The position numbers and the translations under genes were made by a program. A DNA stretch of 64,000 nt. It comes from Pseudomonas putida. GTDB lineage: Bacteria > Pseudomonadota > Gammaproteobacteria > Pseudomonadales > Pseudomonadaceae. The notes under the pieces were generated by a model. The model was not told where the DNA came from. It made no database searches and saw nothing but the letters and a program-made list of their open reading frames with translations. Shown here one piece after another: positions 1-8,064 of the stretch (position 1 is the first letter of the stretch; each line of letters opens with the position of its first letter). The stretch spans positions 1 through 64,000 of the forward strand of contig NZ_JANHLE010000008.1 of assembly GCF_028682475.1 (NCBI RefSeq). Direction: 5' to 3'.

Positions 1-207
1 AGAGAGGAAACCGGCCTTGACGTAGGCGGCTTCGTCCACGCCTGGTGGAACGCGGTGGGTGATCAGGTCGACGAGGACTGCTTCTTCGCCAGCAGGAGGA
101 TTCTTCAGCAGCTCGACCAGGCCTGCGGTTTGTTCGGCGTTAAGCGCGAGGGGCGGCAGGCCTTCTTCGGCGCGCACTTTCAGGTGGTGGTTATAAGCGT
201 CGAGCAC
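1..207 (-). CDS. acnB: Aconitate hydratase B, N-terminal 69 residues (partial)
   Basis: The minus strand reads in frame to the window edge. The protein starts VLDAYNHHLKVRAEEG and later has LNAEQTAGLVELLKNPP and RVPPGVDEAAYVKAGF, which are the hallmark N-terminal segments of AcnB. AcnB interconverts citrate and isocitrate in the TCA cycle and also serves as 2-methylisocitrate dehydratase. The start is a GTG (205-207) with an AGGAG box about 7 bases upstream; no ATG fits. Only the N-terminal HEAT-like domain is present; the 4Fe-4S ligands lie outside the window. The identification is firm. Confidence 0.93.
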   Translation of the reverse strand, partial: MLDAYNHHLKVRAEEGLPPLALNAEQTAGLVELLKNPPAGEEAVLVDLITHRVPPGVDEAAYVKAGFLS

Positions 208-323
208 TGGCGATCTCCTGTGTGTGGCGAACCGGGAAGTAAAAAGCAGGGGCAGATTTTTGCTAAGTGAGAGTGACCACTGACACGACCAGCAAAAAAC
301 AGCCTGCGCCTGCTGAAATCTAT

Positions 324-401
324 TTTGTTGACACATTGGTTGGCTGTGCGCGAAATCTAAAGGACAAAAGGCGAGAACACAATAGGATTGTCGACACATT
401 G
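324..401. promoter_or_regulatory. Two near-identical 15-bp elements upstream of acnB
   Basis: TTTGTTGACACATTG (324-338) and ATTGTCGACACATTG (387-401) differ at two positions and are 63 bases apart, in the gap between acnB and the convergently placed QEGLA gene. GTCGACA-centred sites are typical of GntR-type operators. These probably belong to the acnB promoter, which reads leftward. The function is inferred. Confidence 0.4.
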
Positions 402-476
402 ATCGGGTCTACCCATTTGCGGGGGCGGGGGAGGCTCTACGTCGGCATGCGTCGAGTAGTGCTGCGGCTGCCGCGC

Positions 477-1754
477 TTACAGGGTGCGAGTCTCGACTTC
501 GTGCTCGTCTTCAAAGGCCATGAACCGCTGCAGATCGAGCACATCCAGTTTTACCCGGGCGATAAAGGCAGAGAACGCCAGGTTGGCGGCGAGCCGCCGC
601 AGGTCGCTGGCCCAGGCCGGAATATAGGTTGGCCCCACCAGCCAACCCGACTCGAACAGCGGCGCCAGGTGCAGGGTATCGCCGAGGGTCAGGCGCCCGG
701 CAAACAAATGCCCGACCAGTTCCGGGCGATTGTCGCGGATCGCCACGCGCAGCAGGGTGTGCACGCCGAGCAGCCCGGTCAGGTACGCGGCATCCTTGGT
801 AAACGCCAACCCCCCTCGCACATCGGCGCCGCGGAAAATCCGCTGCGTAGAGCGAAAGGATTCTTCCTGCGACTGGCCAGCATTGAGAAAACCTTCAAAC
901 ACCTGGATAAAGTCGGCGCCATCGAGCGCCTGCTGCACCGCAAGCACGCGCAAGGCGAGGCGTCGCAAGCGGTTGATGTCCATGCTGCCGGTGAACAGCT
1001 CGGCCAGCGTGGCAATGCCTTCCTGGGTCTGGGTGGTGCGTGGCGCGCCCAGGGCCAGGCACTTGAGGTTGGGCTGGCGCGCACCGTTCTGCGCGGTGGC
1101 CACATGCACAAAGGCTTCGTGCTGCAGCAACTGCTGCTTGTCCAGTTCACTGAACAAGGCGCTGGCCCGCAGGCGAATACGGCTGGTCCCGGCAATGGCC
1201 TTGGCAGCCAGTTCAGGCTCAAGTTTGATGGTGATCTGGCCTGCACCAAAAAAACGGTCCAGCTCTGGTTGCAGCCAGGCGGCAAACACTTCGGCCGGAA
1301 TGTCCGCGGGGCTTGGGGGAATGCAGTTGCCACCCAACAGGGCGTCGGTGGTTTTCAGAAAGAAATGGGCGGCGTCGAGCATGCTCAGCTTTTGCCTGGG
1401 GTAGTAAAAGTCCGGGCGCCGGTACAGCGCCGACGAATACCGGGTAAACGCCGGGGTACCCATGGCGCCGAGCATGCGCCCGGCGGTGGCATAACTGTGC
1501 GCGGTCCTGGCGAGAAACTGTCCGGCCGGATGGCCCTGATCGCAACACGCGACAAAGCTGTCCAGCGCGGCGATGTCGGCGCTGTGCTCGCGTGGGCTGA
1601 ACTCGACCTTGGGTAATTGCGCCTTGCCGCTGCGCCACTGGGCGAGGAAAGCCTCCTCGACACCCTCGGGCCAGGCCAGCGCATCGAGTACGCGGATCTT
1701 GCGGGTCAAACCGGGCAACGCGGCATCGAGTTCAGACAGCGACAGGGCACTCAT
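477..1754 (-). CDS. QEGLA-motif (DUF1704/MATCAP-like) putative metallopeptidase
   Basis: This 425-residue protein matches the family called flavohemoglobin expression-modulating QEGLA motif protein (DUF1704), related to the MATCAP tyrosine carboxypeptidases. An HEAFVH motif lies at residues 212-217 and TQEGIA at about 243-248; together they form the expected zinc site (HExxxH plus a downstream Glu). The substrate in bacteria is not known. The ATG at 1754 is preferred over a GTG at 1763 because AAGG lies 8 bases in front of it. There is no signal peptide. The gene stands alone, with acnB on one side and a small secreted-protein gene on the other. Family assignment is confident; function is not. 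Confidence 0.85.
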   Translation of the reverse strand: MSALSLSELDAALPGLTRKIRVLDALAWPEGVEEAFLAQWRSGKAQLPKVEFSPREHSADIAALDSFVACCDQGHPAGQFLARTAHSYATAGRMLGAMGTPAFTRYSSALYRRPDFYYPRQKLSMLDAAHFFLKTTDALLGGNCIPPSPADIPAEVFAAWLQPELDRFFGAGQITIKLEPELAAKAIAGTSRIRLRASALFSELDKQQLLQHEAFVHVATAQNGARQPNLKCLALGAPRTTQTQEGIATLAELFTGSMDINRLRRLALRVLAVQQALDGADFIQVFEGFLNAGQSQEESFRSTQRIFRGADVRGGLAFTKDAAYLTGLLGVHTLLRVAIRDNRPELVGHLFAGRLTLGDTLHLAPLFESGWLVGPTYIPAWASDLRRLAANLAFSAFIARVKLDVLDLQRFMAFEDEHEVETRTL

Positions 1755-1876
1755 GGTATTCACCTTGAGAGACGAAGCTCCATCGCATCAGCTTAGCCCT
1801 TGCCGGGGCGCTGCGGTGAAGCAGGCCCGGCGCGTGCTGTTGCTAGTCGCTGGGGGCTATCGCCAGCGCACCCGGA

Positions 1877-2305
1877 TCAATGGTTGTGCTTGTTTTTGTG
1901 TTTGTGCTTATGTTTGTGGCTGGACTTGTGGTTATCGTGATGGTCATCGTCATCGGCCAGGTTATTGCCGATGGCGCTACCGGCCGCACCGCCCAGGCCC
2001 GCACCGATGGCGCCCCCGGTCGTGCCGCCGACGTTACGCCCCACCACCTGACCGCCTACCGCGCCAAGCCCACCACCAATGGCAGCCTCGGTTTTTTTGC
2101 CATCTTTCGCGCTCACTGCGCCGCCTGCTGCGCCACCGACGCCGGCGCCGATCGCAGCACCGGTGCTACCGCCAACTGCCTGGCCGACCACACTGCCCAA
2201 GGCGCCACCGAGGCCTCCGCCCACTGCGGTATTGGTCGTTTCCCCGGCAAAAACCCCGGGTACTACGGCCAGAGAGAGTGCAAATACAGCGACTATTTTG
2301 CGCAT
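1877..2305 (-). CDS. Secreted glycine-zipper protein with His/Lys-rich tail
   Basis: This 142-residue protein starts MRKIVAVFALSLAVVPGVFA, a clear signal peptide. The body is a long glycine zipper (repeated GGxLGGxxG, GAAIGAGVGG, GAIGAGLGG), like small outer-membrane or periplasmic glycine-zipper proteins. The last 25 residues are DDDD followed by alternating His, Lys and Asn (HKHKHKHKNKH), a likely metal- or anion-binding tail. An in-frame upstream extension to 2398 was not used because it would put a non-secretory leader ahead of the signal peptide. I do not recognise a named orthologue. Confidence 0.72.
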   Translation of the reverse strand: MRKIVAVFALSLAVVPGVFAGETTNTAVGGGLGGALGSVVGQAVGGSTGAAIGAGVGGAAGGAVSAKDGKKTEAAIGGGLGAVGGQVVGRNVGGTTGGAIGAGLGGAAGSAIGNNLADDDDHHDNHKSSHKHKHKHKNKHNH

Positions 2306-2443
2306 TTCGTTTTTCTCAAAAGGGTGTACAGCGTTTGAGTGTGTCAGATGCGTAAAGTGCGGGCAACGCGCTTTCCAGCACGCATAGATACGGGTCAATA
2401 CTGCGCTGCGAAAGTCCGACCGCCTGTCGCTCTCGCTTTGCCG

Positions 2444-3412
2444 TTATTTGCAGTTGCCCGCTTTGCGATAACCGGCTGCCTGCGCTTCAGCTTCCGATGC
2501 GAAGGACACCTGGTTTTTTGCAGACACCTGCAGATAGCCAGGGCAGCCGCTGGGTAGATGATAGACGTGGCTTTTCTGGTTGCCGATGATCGCTCCGATA
2601 GCGGCAGACGCACTTGCCAGAGTGGGTTTGGTGGTGGCTTGTGCGGTGCGCAGCGGGACAGCGCTCACAACACCGTCACCCACAGGCTTGTATCCCGTGG
2701 TCCAGCGGCGTTGGCCGCTAACGAACGGGTTGGAGTGGCCCATGATTGCAGCAATACGACGATCGCGCTCTTTCTCCCAGGCCGTTACCGGATGCTGCTT
2801 GTCCCATGCCATGAGCAGCTGTTGCTGCTGACGGGACATGCTCAGTTTGTAGCGATCGAACATGTAGAAGGTGGTTCGGGCAACCAGGCCTTTCACCTCG
2901 TCACGGGGCTCGGCCGTTTTTTGCTTGAAGTCGACGGTTGTCGTGCACTGACCGTATTGGCGAGCAACCCCGGCGTTCATGCCGTAGCTGAAATTGCTGC
3001 GATCGCCGTTCACTTCACCTACAGACGGGTACAAGTTGAACAGATCCGCTTCCATGGCGCGGAACACCGGATCTTCGTCAACGCAGTGTTCGCGCCCACC
3101 GTTCTGCCAGCACTGGCGTTGGTGACCGAACGTCCAGGCTGGAACGATGTGTTCCCACTCGGTTCGTTCAGCGCGGGTTTGCTCTTTGCGCGTTTGATAG
3201 CCACAGGATGCGGGATCAACGCGGCCACCTGATTTGCCTACCCACTCCCACTTGCAGCCACAGTAGAGCTCACCCATGGGGCTGTTGGCCTGGTCGAGAT
3301 AAACCTTCTGCTTGGCGATGACCTTGGCTTCAGAAAATGTCGCAGGCGGTGAGGAGTGGGCGGGAGACACTACGCAAAACATCAGGGTGACAACAGACAA
3401 CAGCTTTTTCAT
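2444..3412 (-). CDS. Secreted endonuclease I with C-terminal sunset-type domain
   Basis: 322 residues. A signal peptide (MKKLLSVVTLMFCVVSPAHS) is followed by an endonuclease I (EndA/Dns) domain whose RTEWEHIVPAW motif (residues 83-93) is the His-metal active site of this beta-beta-alpha family, with many Cys for disulfides. The enzyme should degrade DNA in the periplasm or outside the cell. After a Thr/Ala linker, residues of about 279-321 (SHVYHLPSGCPGY ... GYRKAGNC) match the small Ada-type Cys domain called sunset, which is often attached to secreted nucleases. The gene is monocistronic and its promoter lies in the complex gap to the right. Confidence 0.88.
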   Translation of the reverse strand: MKKLLSVVTLMFCVVSPAHSSPPATFSEAKVIAKQKVYLDQANSPMGELYCGCKWEWVGKSGGRVDPASCGYQTRKEQTRAERTEWEHIVPAWTFGHQRQCWQNGGREHCVDEDPVFRAMEADLFNLYPSVGEVNGDRSNFSYGMNAGVARQYGQCTTTVDFKQKTAEPRDEVKGLVARTTFYMFDRYKLSMSRQQQQLLMAWDKQHPVTAWEKERDRRIAAIMGHSNPFVSGQRRWTTGYKPVGDGVVSAVPLRTAQATTKPTLASASAAIGAIIGNQKSHVYHLPSGCPGYLQVSAKNQVSFASEAEAQAAGYRKAGNCK

Positions 3413-3513
3413 GAATTAAATCATTGGCTTAAGGATCGCGCAGTATAACTGGACTCGCTCATGCGCCTAGGGCAGCTGATAAGAGCGTAAGCCTGAATCC
3501 GCGAGTGTGTTCC

Positions 3514-3537
3514 TTGGGTTGGGTTGGGTTGGGTTGG
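3514..3537 (+). repeat. Tandem TTGGG repeat, G-quadruplex motif
   Basis: Four TTGGG units are followed by TTGG. The core GGGTTGGGTTGGGTTGGG (3516-3533) is a canonical four-tract G-quadruplex motif with TT loops on the plus strand, located between the endonuclease promoter and catB. Confidence 0.75.
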
Positions 3538-3594
3538 CTGTGAGCTTATCCATTGGGTGTGGCGCCTCTGCCGGCCCCTTCCGCCCTTACGGCG

Positions 3595-3753
3595 GCCTAC
3601 TTTTTTCTTGGAAAAAGTAGGCAAAACCGCTCGCTCCTGCATCCGGCCCTACGCTACGCTCCGGGTCCCTTCACTACGGCACCTTCCGGGGCCACGCGGC
3701 CTACGACTTGCTTCGCCAAGTCTACGGCTCGCGCTCTTCGGCTACGCCGAAGG
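3595..3753. repeat. Cluster of hairpins in the non-coding gap before catB
   Basis: The 607-base gap 3413-4019 has no credible gene. It contains three perfect inverted repeats in a row: GCCTACTTTTT / AAAAAGTAGGC (3595-3622), GACTTG / CAAGTC (about 3705-3722) and CTTCGGC / GCCGAAG (3737-3753). From memory, sequence of this kind occurs as a dispersed non-coding repeat in many fluorescent pseudomonads. The first hairpin could act as a terminator for either strand. The apparent ORFs here have low-complexity Pro/Arg/Ala translations and were rejected. Confidence 0.55.
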
Positions 3754-3901
3754 TGCTACGCACCGGCCCCTACAGGCACCTACGCTCAGCCTCCTGAAGT
3801 CGCAGTTCGCGGCGCCTGAACTTGCGCGCATGAAGATCAAGATCAAGATCAGGAGCGACAGCGAGCGCGATTAACGTCATTCATACTTGTTGAGTATAGT
3901 G

Positions 3902-3926
3902 GAATATTCAATTGATATTGGACGTA
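3902..3926. promoter_or_regulatory. Operator-like site A upstream of catB (degenerate copy)
   Basis: This 25-base stretch matches site C (upstream of iacH) at 19 of 25 positions when aligned by eye: GAATATTCA-N-TTGA at the left and ACGTA at the right are identical. The right-hand arm is degenerate, so palindromy is weak here. It lies about 94 bases before the catB start. Binding of IacR is inferred. Confidence 0.5.
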
Positions 3927-4019
3927 ATCAAGGCGCTGTGCAAAGCTCTGCAAAGCTAATAAAAACAACAGTCCACCCCGTCAACCGACGACCGGACGCT
4001 TTGCCCTTGGAAGCTTGCA

Positions 4020-5141
4020 ATGACACATGCCGTGATCGAACGCATTGAAACCCTCATTGTCGACCTGCCGACCATTCGCCCGCACAAACTCGCGATGCAC
4101 ACCATGCAGTCGCAAACCCTGGTGATTATCCGGGTGCGTTGCAGCGATGGCGTAGAGGGCATCGGCGAGTCCACCACCATCGGTGGTCTGGCCTATGGCT
4201 ACGAAAGCCCGGAAAGCATCAAGCAGAACATCGACACCCATCTCGCCCCAGCGTTGATCGGCATGGACGCCGGCAATATCAATGCGGCGATGCTCAAGCT
4301 GGACAAGATCGCCAAGGGCAATACCTTCGCCAAATCCGGTCTTGAGACGGCTCTGCTCGATGCCCATGGCAAACGCCTCGGGCTGCCGGTCAGCGAGCTG
4401 CTCGGTGGCCGTGTACGCGACAGCCTTGAAGTGGCCTGGACCCTGGCCTCCGGCGATACCGCCCGGGATATCGCCGAAGCCGAGCAAATGCTCGAACTGC
4501 GCCGCCATCGCATTTTCAAATTGAAGATCGGTGCCAACCCGGTCGACACCGACCTTGCCCATGTGATCGCGATCAAGAAGGCCCTGGGCAATCGGGCCAG
4601 CGTGCGCGTCGACGTCAATCAGTACTGGAATGTTTCCCAAGCCCTGCGCGCTTGCCGCGTGCTGGGCGACAACGGTATCGATCTGATCGAGCAACCGATT
4701 TCGCGCAACAACCGGGCAGGGCAGGTGCACCTGAACCAGATCAGCACGGCGCCGCTGATGGCCGATGAATCCATTGAATGCGTCGAGGATGCCCTGAACC
4801 TGGTGATCGATGGCGCCGCCAGTGTCTTCGCTTTGAAGATCGCCAAGAATGGCGGGCCGCGCGCGGTATTGCGCACTGCGCAGATTGCCGAGGCCGCAGG
4901 CATCGCGCTTTACGGCGGCACGATGCTTGAAGGCAGCGTTGGCACCCTGGCCTCGGCCCACGCCTTTATCACGCTCAATGAGCTGACCTGGGGTACCGAA
5001 CTGTTCGGGCCGTTGCTGTTGACTGAAGAAATTGTCACCGAGGCACCGGTGTATCGCGACTTCCACCTGCATGTACCCCGTACCCCAGGCCTGGGCCTGA
5101 CTCTGGACGAAGCGCGGTTGGCGCATTTCGTTCGCCGTTGA
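4020..5141 (+). CDS. catB: Muconate cycloisomerase
   Basis: CatB converts cis,cis-muconate to (+)-muconolactone in the catechol branch of the beta-ketoadipate pathway. At 373 residues it has the standard family length. The enolase-superfamily catalytic set is all present and in register: Lys167-x-Lys169, Asp198, Glu224, Asp249 and Lys273. The sequence is Pseudomonas CatB throughout (PTIRPHKLAMHTMQ, TIGGLAYGYES). It is first in catBCA, with catC starting 14 bases after its stop. In P. putida the LysR gene catR normally lies divergently just upstream; here there is none, only a 607-base non-coding gap with operator-like site A. Confidence 0.97.
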   Translation: MTHAVIERIETLIVDLPTIRPHKLAMHTMQSQTLVIIRVRCSDGVEGIGESTTIGGLAYGYESPESIKQNIDTHLAPALIGMDAGNINAAMLKLDKIAKGNTFAKSGLETALLDAHGKRLGLPVSELLGGRVRDSLEVAWTLASGDTARDIAEAEQMLELRRHRIFKLKIGANPVDTDLAHVIAIKKALGNRASVRVDVNQYWNVSQALRACRVLGDNGIDLIEQPISRNNRAGQVHLNQISTAPLMADESIECVEDALNLVIDGAASVFALKIAKNGGPRAVLRTAQIAEAAGIALYGGTMLEGSVGTLASAHAFITLNELTWGTELFGPLLLTEEIVTEAPVYRDFHLHVPRTPGLGLTLDEARLAHFVRR

Positions 5142-5155
5142 TAGAGGTAATTTCT

Positions 5156-5446
5156 ATGCTTTTCCACGTGAAAATGACGGTAAAACTCCCCCCGGACATG
5201 GCGCCGGACACCGCCGCCAAGCTCAAGGCGGACGAAAAGGAACTGGCGCAGCGCTTACAGCAGCAAGGCACCTGGCGGCACCTGTGGCGCATCGCCGGTC
5301 ACTATGCCAACTACAGCGTGTTCGATGTGGCCAGTGTCGAAGCACTGCATGACACGCTGATGCAGTTGCCGCTGTTCCCCTACATGGATATCGAGATAGA
5401 CGGACTGTGTCGTCACCCGTCCTCGATTCATGCCGACGATCGTTGA
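5156..5446 (+). CDS. catC: Muconolactone delta-isomerase
   Basis: CatC isomerises muconolactone to beta-ketoadipate enol-lactone. At 96 residues it has exactly the usual length. The MLFHVKMTVKLP start and the ending LFPYMDIEIDGLCRHPSSI are characteristic of this decameric enzyme. The ATG at 5156 (after AGAGGTAA) is used; an in-frame start 18 bases earlier would overlap the end of catB. It is the middle gene of catBCA. Confidence 0.96.
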   Translation: MLFHVKMTVKLPPDMAPDTAAKLKADEKELAQRLQQQGTWRHLWRIAGHYANYSVFDVASVEALHDTLMQLPLFPYMDIEIDGLCRHPSSIHADDR

Positions 5447-5479
5447 TCCCTTCAATAACAATAAAATCGGGTACTTACC

Positions 5480-6415
5480 ATGACCGTGAAAATCTCCCAC
5501 ACTGCTGACGTCCAGAACTTCTTCAACGAAGTGGCCGGGATTGCCAATGATCAGGGCAATCGCCGTTTCAAACAGATCATCCTGCGCATCATCCAGGACA
5601 CCGCGCGACTGATTGAGGACCTTGAAATCAGCGAGGACGAGTTCTGGAAAGCCGTGGATTACCTCAATCGCATGGGCACAAACCAGGAGGCCGGTTTGCT
5701 GGTGGCGGGCCTGGGCATCGAGCATTTTCTCGATCTGCTGCAAGACGCCAAGGATGCGCAGGCCGGGCTGACCGGCGGCACCCCGCGGACCATTGAAGGG
5801 CCGCTGTACGTTGCCGGCGCACCACTGTCCAAAGGCGAGGCGCGGATGGACGATGGCACCGACCCAGGTACCGTCATGTTTCTGCACGGCCGTGTCGTCG
5901 ATGCGCAAGGCGCGCCGGTTGCCGGTGCCACGGTTGACGTCTGGCATGCCAGCACCCAGGGTACCTATTCTTACTTCGATACCACTCAGTCGCCCTACAA
6001 CCTGCGCCGTCGCATCCTCACGGATGAGCAGGGCTGCTACCGCGCTCGCAGCATTGTGCCCTGCGGTTACGGCTGCCCACCGAGCGGCACTACGCAAGAA
6101 GTGCTCAATCAGCTTGGTCGTCACGGCCAGCGTCCGGCCCACATCCACTTCTTTATCTCTGCGCCGGGCTACCGTCACCTGACCACGCAAATCAACTTCG
6201 AGGGCGATCAGTACCTCTGGGACGACTTCGCCTACGCCACCCGTGACGGCCTGGTCGGACGCCTGGATTTCATCGACGATGCGCAAGCCTCGCAGGCGCG
6301 CGGCCTGGATGGAAAGCCATTTGCCGAGCTGCAATTCAGTTTTGAACTGCAGGACGCCAAGGACGCCAGCGCCACCGAGCGCAGCCAGCGCCCGCGTGCA
6401 TTGCAAGAGCGCTGA
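5480..6415 (+). CDS. catA: Catechol 1,2-dioxygenase
   Basis: CatA is an intradiol non-heme Fe(III) enzyme that cleaves catechol to cis,cis-muconate. At 311 residues it is full length. It has an N-terminal helical dimerisation domain (1-100) and the intradiol core, with iron ligands visible as Tyr163 or Tyr165 in GTYSYF, Tyr197 in CGYG, and His221 and His223 in AHIHFF. It is last in catBCA and is followed by two inverted repeats. The catechol it uses would come from the adjacent iac genes. Confidence 0.97.
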   Translation: MTVKISHTADVQNFFNEVAGIANDQGNRRFKQIILRIIQDTARLIEDLEISEDEFWKAVDYLNRMGTNQEAGLLVAGLGIEHFLDLLQDAKDAQAGLTGGTPRTIEGPLYVAGAPLSKGEARMDDGTDPGTVMFLHGRVVDAQGAPVAGATVDVWHASTQGTYSYFDTTQSPYNLRRRILTDEQGCYRARSIVPCGYGCPPSGTTQEVLNQLGRHGQRPAHIHFFISAPGYRHLTTQINFEGDQYLWDDFAYATRDGLVGRLDFIDDAQASQARGLDGKPFAELQFSFELQDAKDASATERSQRPRALQER

Positions 6416-6447
6416 GAGCCGTCGTAACGACTGGTTATAACGCGCGA

Positions 6448-6484
6448 CAGTCCCGCTTCTGCAAACCCGGCAGGCGCGGGGCTG
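6448..6484 (+). terminator. GC-rich hairpin after catA
   Basis: CAGTCCCGC (6448-6456) pairs with GCGGGGCTG (6476-6484), with one G-T pair and a 19-base loop, starting 33 bases after the catA stop. No clear T run follows, so it may stabilise the mRNA end rather than terminate transcription. Confidence 0.4.
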
Positions 6485-6513
6485 TTACTCATCGAAAAAT
6501 TACGAAAAAACCA

Positions 6514-6537
6514 TGATCGTTTTCATTAAAACGATCA
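6514..6537. terminator. Perfect 10-bp inverted repeat between catA and iacA
   Basis: TGATCGTTTT and AAAACGATCA surround a CATT loop. Transcripts from either strand would end the stem with a short U run, which suits a bidirectional terminator for catBCA. Its perfect symmetry would also suit a regulator site. Confidence 0.5.
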
Positions 6538-6641
6538 GCCCTCGATTGTTCACAAAAAATAAAGTCCAGTAAATCAGCTAATTACGAGATTGTTCTCAAT
6601 ATTGGCTCAGGTTTATTTGCCCAAATGCAGGTCGTCGAAAT

Positions 6642-6669
6642 ACGTGAATATTCCATTGACTAGTCACGT
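6642..6669. promoter_or_regulatory. Operator-like site B upstream of iacA
   Basis: ACGTGAATA (6642-6650), a 10-base spacer and TAGTCACGT (6661-6669) form an inverted repeat with 8 of 9 paired positions, in the 460-base gap 6416-6875. A TTGACT (6656-6661) inside it could be a -35 box, so a bound repressor would block transcription. It is nearly identical to site C next to iacR. The remaining about 200 bases to iacA would be a long leader. Confidence 0.62.
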
Positions 6670-6875
6670 AATTGGATGCACATTTGTCCTACGGCACCAA
6701 AACAAAAAAAGGTAATCGACCATGCCGAACCATCCAGCTTTTCCAAGCCAGCCTGGCTGCTTTTCGCAAGCACCAGCGCCAGCAGCATCGACCACCGTGC
6801 TGCCATCTCGAGGGATTTCTCTCTCGTTTGCCCTTTGCTCATCGCCCTTAAACTGACTGAAGACGGAGTTTCTCT

Positions 6876-8048
6876 ATGAATCCGCTTAGTGTCCTGGATG
6901 TTTCGCCTGCGTCTGCGCTTTCCAGTGGTCCTGCCTTTGAAGCGCTGCTTGACGGTGTTCGGGCCCGTGCTCGTCTTGGTGAGTTTGATCGGCAGCGGCA
7001 CATCTCCCGTGATGTCATCGACGCCTTCAAGGCCCATGGTGTGTACCGCGCACTGGTGCCTCGGCGTTTTGGCGGCAACGAATGCTCGCCGGCCGAGTTT
7101 TGCCAGATGATCGAGCGCATCTCCCATGCCGACGGCTCTGCCGGCTGGGTGGCCAGTTTCGGTATGAGCCCGGTGTACCTGGCGGCATTGCCGCTGGAAA
7201 CCATCGCGCAGGTGTATGCCAACGGCCCGGATGTGGTGTTTGCTGGCGGGATTTTCCCTCCACAGCCTGCGCAGGTGGTGCCGGGCGGGTTCAAGGTCAA
7301 GGGACGCTGGAAGTACTCCAGCGGCTCCATGGGCGCAGACATTGTCGGCGTCGGCATCGCCCCGCAGAACGGCGACTCGTTCGACCTGCCGCGAATCGCG
7401 GTGATGCCGCAGTCGCAGGCACGCATTGATCCGACCTGGGATACCGTAGGGTTGCTGGGTACCGGCAGCCATGACCTGGTCATCGATGACGTGGTGGTGC
7501 CCGAGCAGTGGACGTTTGTCCGCGGCGGGGCGGCCAACCTCGATGAGCCGTTCTTCCGCTACCCGTCGCTGTCCTTTGCCACCCAGGTGCTTTCGGTGGT
7601 TGGCCTGGGCGTAGCACGCGCCGCGCTCGACGAACTGGCCGGCATGGCCAGCGGCAGAATCTCGGTAACCGGCGCACCGCCCTTGGCGGACCGTCCGCTG
7701 GCCCAGGTCGATATCGCCAAGGCCGAAGCGGCGCTGCGCTCGGCACGGGCGTTCTTTTACGAGTCGATTGAGAAGGCCTGGAGTCACGTGCTGGCCGGTG
7801 ACCCGGTACCGGCTGAAGCGACCAACCTGCTGCGGCTGTCTTCGACTCACGCCACCCGCGTCGCGGCCGACGTGGCGCGTAGCGCACAAATGCTCTCCGG
7901 CATGACCGGTGTTTACAACGAGAGCCCGCTGGCGCGCTGCGTCAATGATGCGCAAGTGGTGACCCAGCACGCTTTCATGGGCGACGTCACTTATCAAAAT
8001 GCCGGGGCGATCTTTTTCGGCAAACAACCGCTTCCCGGCTACATCTAA
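6876..8048 (+). CDS. iacA: Indole-3-acetate monooxygenase, acyl-CoA dehydrogenase fold
   Basis: 390 residues of the group D flavoprotein monooxygenase type (acyl-CoA dehydrogenase fold, as in HpaB/HsaA), with an N-terminal helical domain, a mid-beta domain (GRWKYSSGSMGAD, GTGSHDLVIDDVVVP) and a C-terminal helical domain ending TYQNAGAIFFGKQPLPGYI. In the iac pathway IacA starts indole-3-acetate breakdown by hydroxylating the indole ring, using reduced flavin; IacG in the same operon is the likely flavin reductase. The identification rests on this fold together with the complete, canonical gene order iacABCDEFG. iacB begins 16 bases downstream. Confidence 0.88.
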   Translation: MNPLSVLDVSPASALSSGPAFEALLDGVRARARLGEFDRQRHISRDVIDAFKAHGVYRALVPRRFGGNECSPAEFCQMIERISHADGSAGWVASFGMSPVYLAALPLETIAQVYANGPDVVFAGGIFPPQPAQVVPGGFKVKGRWKYSSGSMGADIVGVGIAPQNGDSFDLPRIAVMPQSQARIDPTWDTVGLLGTGSHDLVIDDVVVPEQWTFVRGGAANLDEPFFRYPSLSFATQVLSVVGLGVARAALDELAGMASGRISVTGAPPLADRPLAQVDIAKAEAALRSARAFFYESIEKAWSHVLAGDPVPAEATNLLRLSSTHATRVAADVARSAQMLSGMTGVYNESPLARCVNDAQVVTQHAFMGDVTYQNAGAIFFGKQPLPGYI

Positions 8049-8064
8049 TTAGCGAGCACTAATC

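Noticed and set aside
267..1616. Long plus-strand frame opposite the QEGLA gene
   Set aside because: It is the antisense shadow of a well-conserved minus-strand gene, with low-complexity Gly/Arg/Gln content and no family match.
3524..3874. Plus-strand frames in the gap before catB
   Set aside because: The translations are Pro/Arg/Ala-rich and follow hairpin repeats; no ribosome-binding site or recognisable protein.
3981..5126. Minus-strand frame across catB
   Set aside because: Antisense shadow of catB, whose catalytic residues are all in register on the plus strand.
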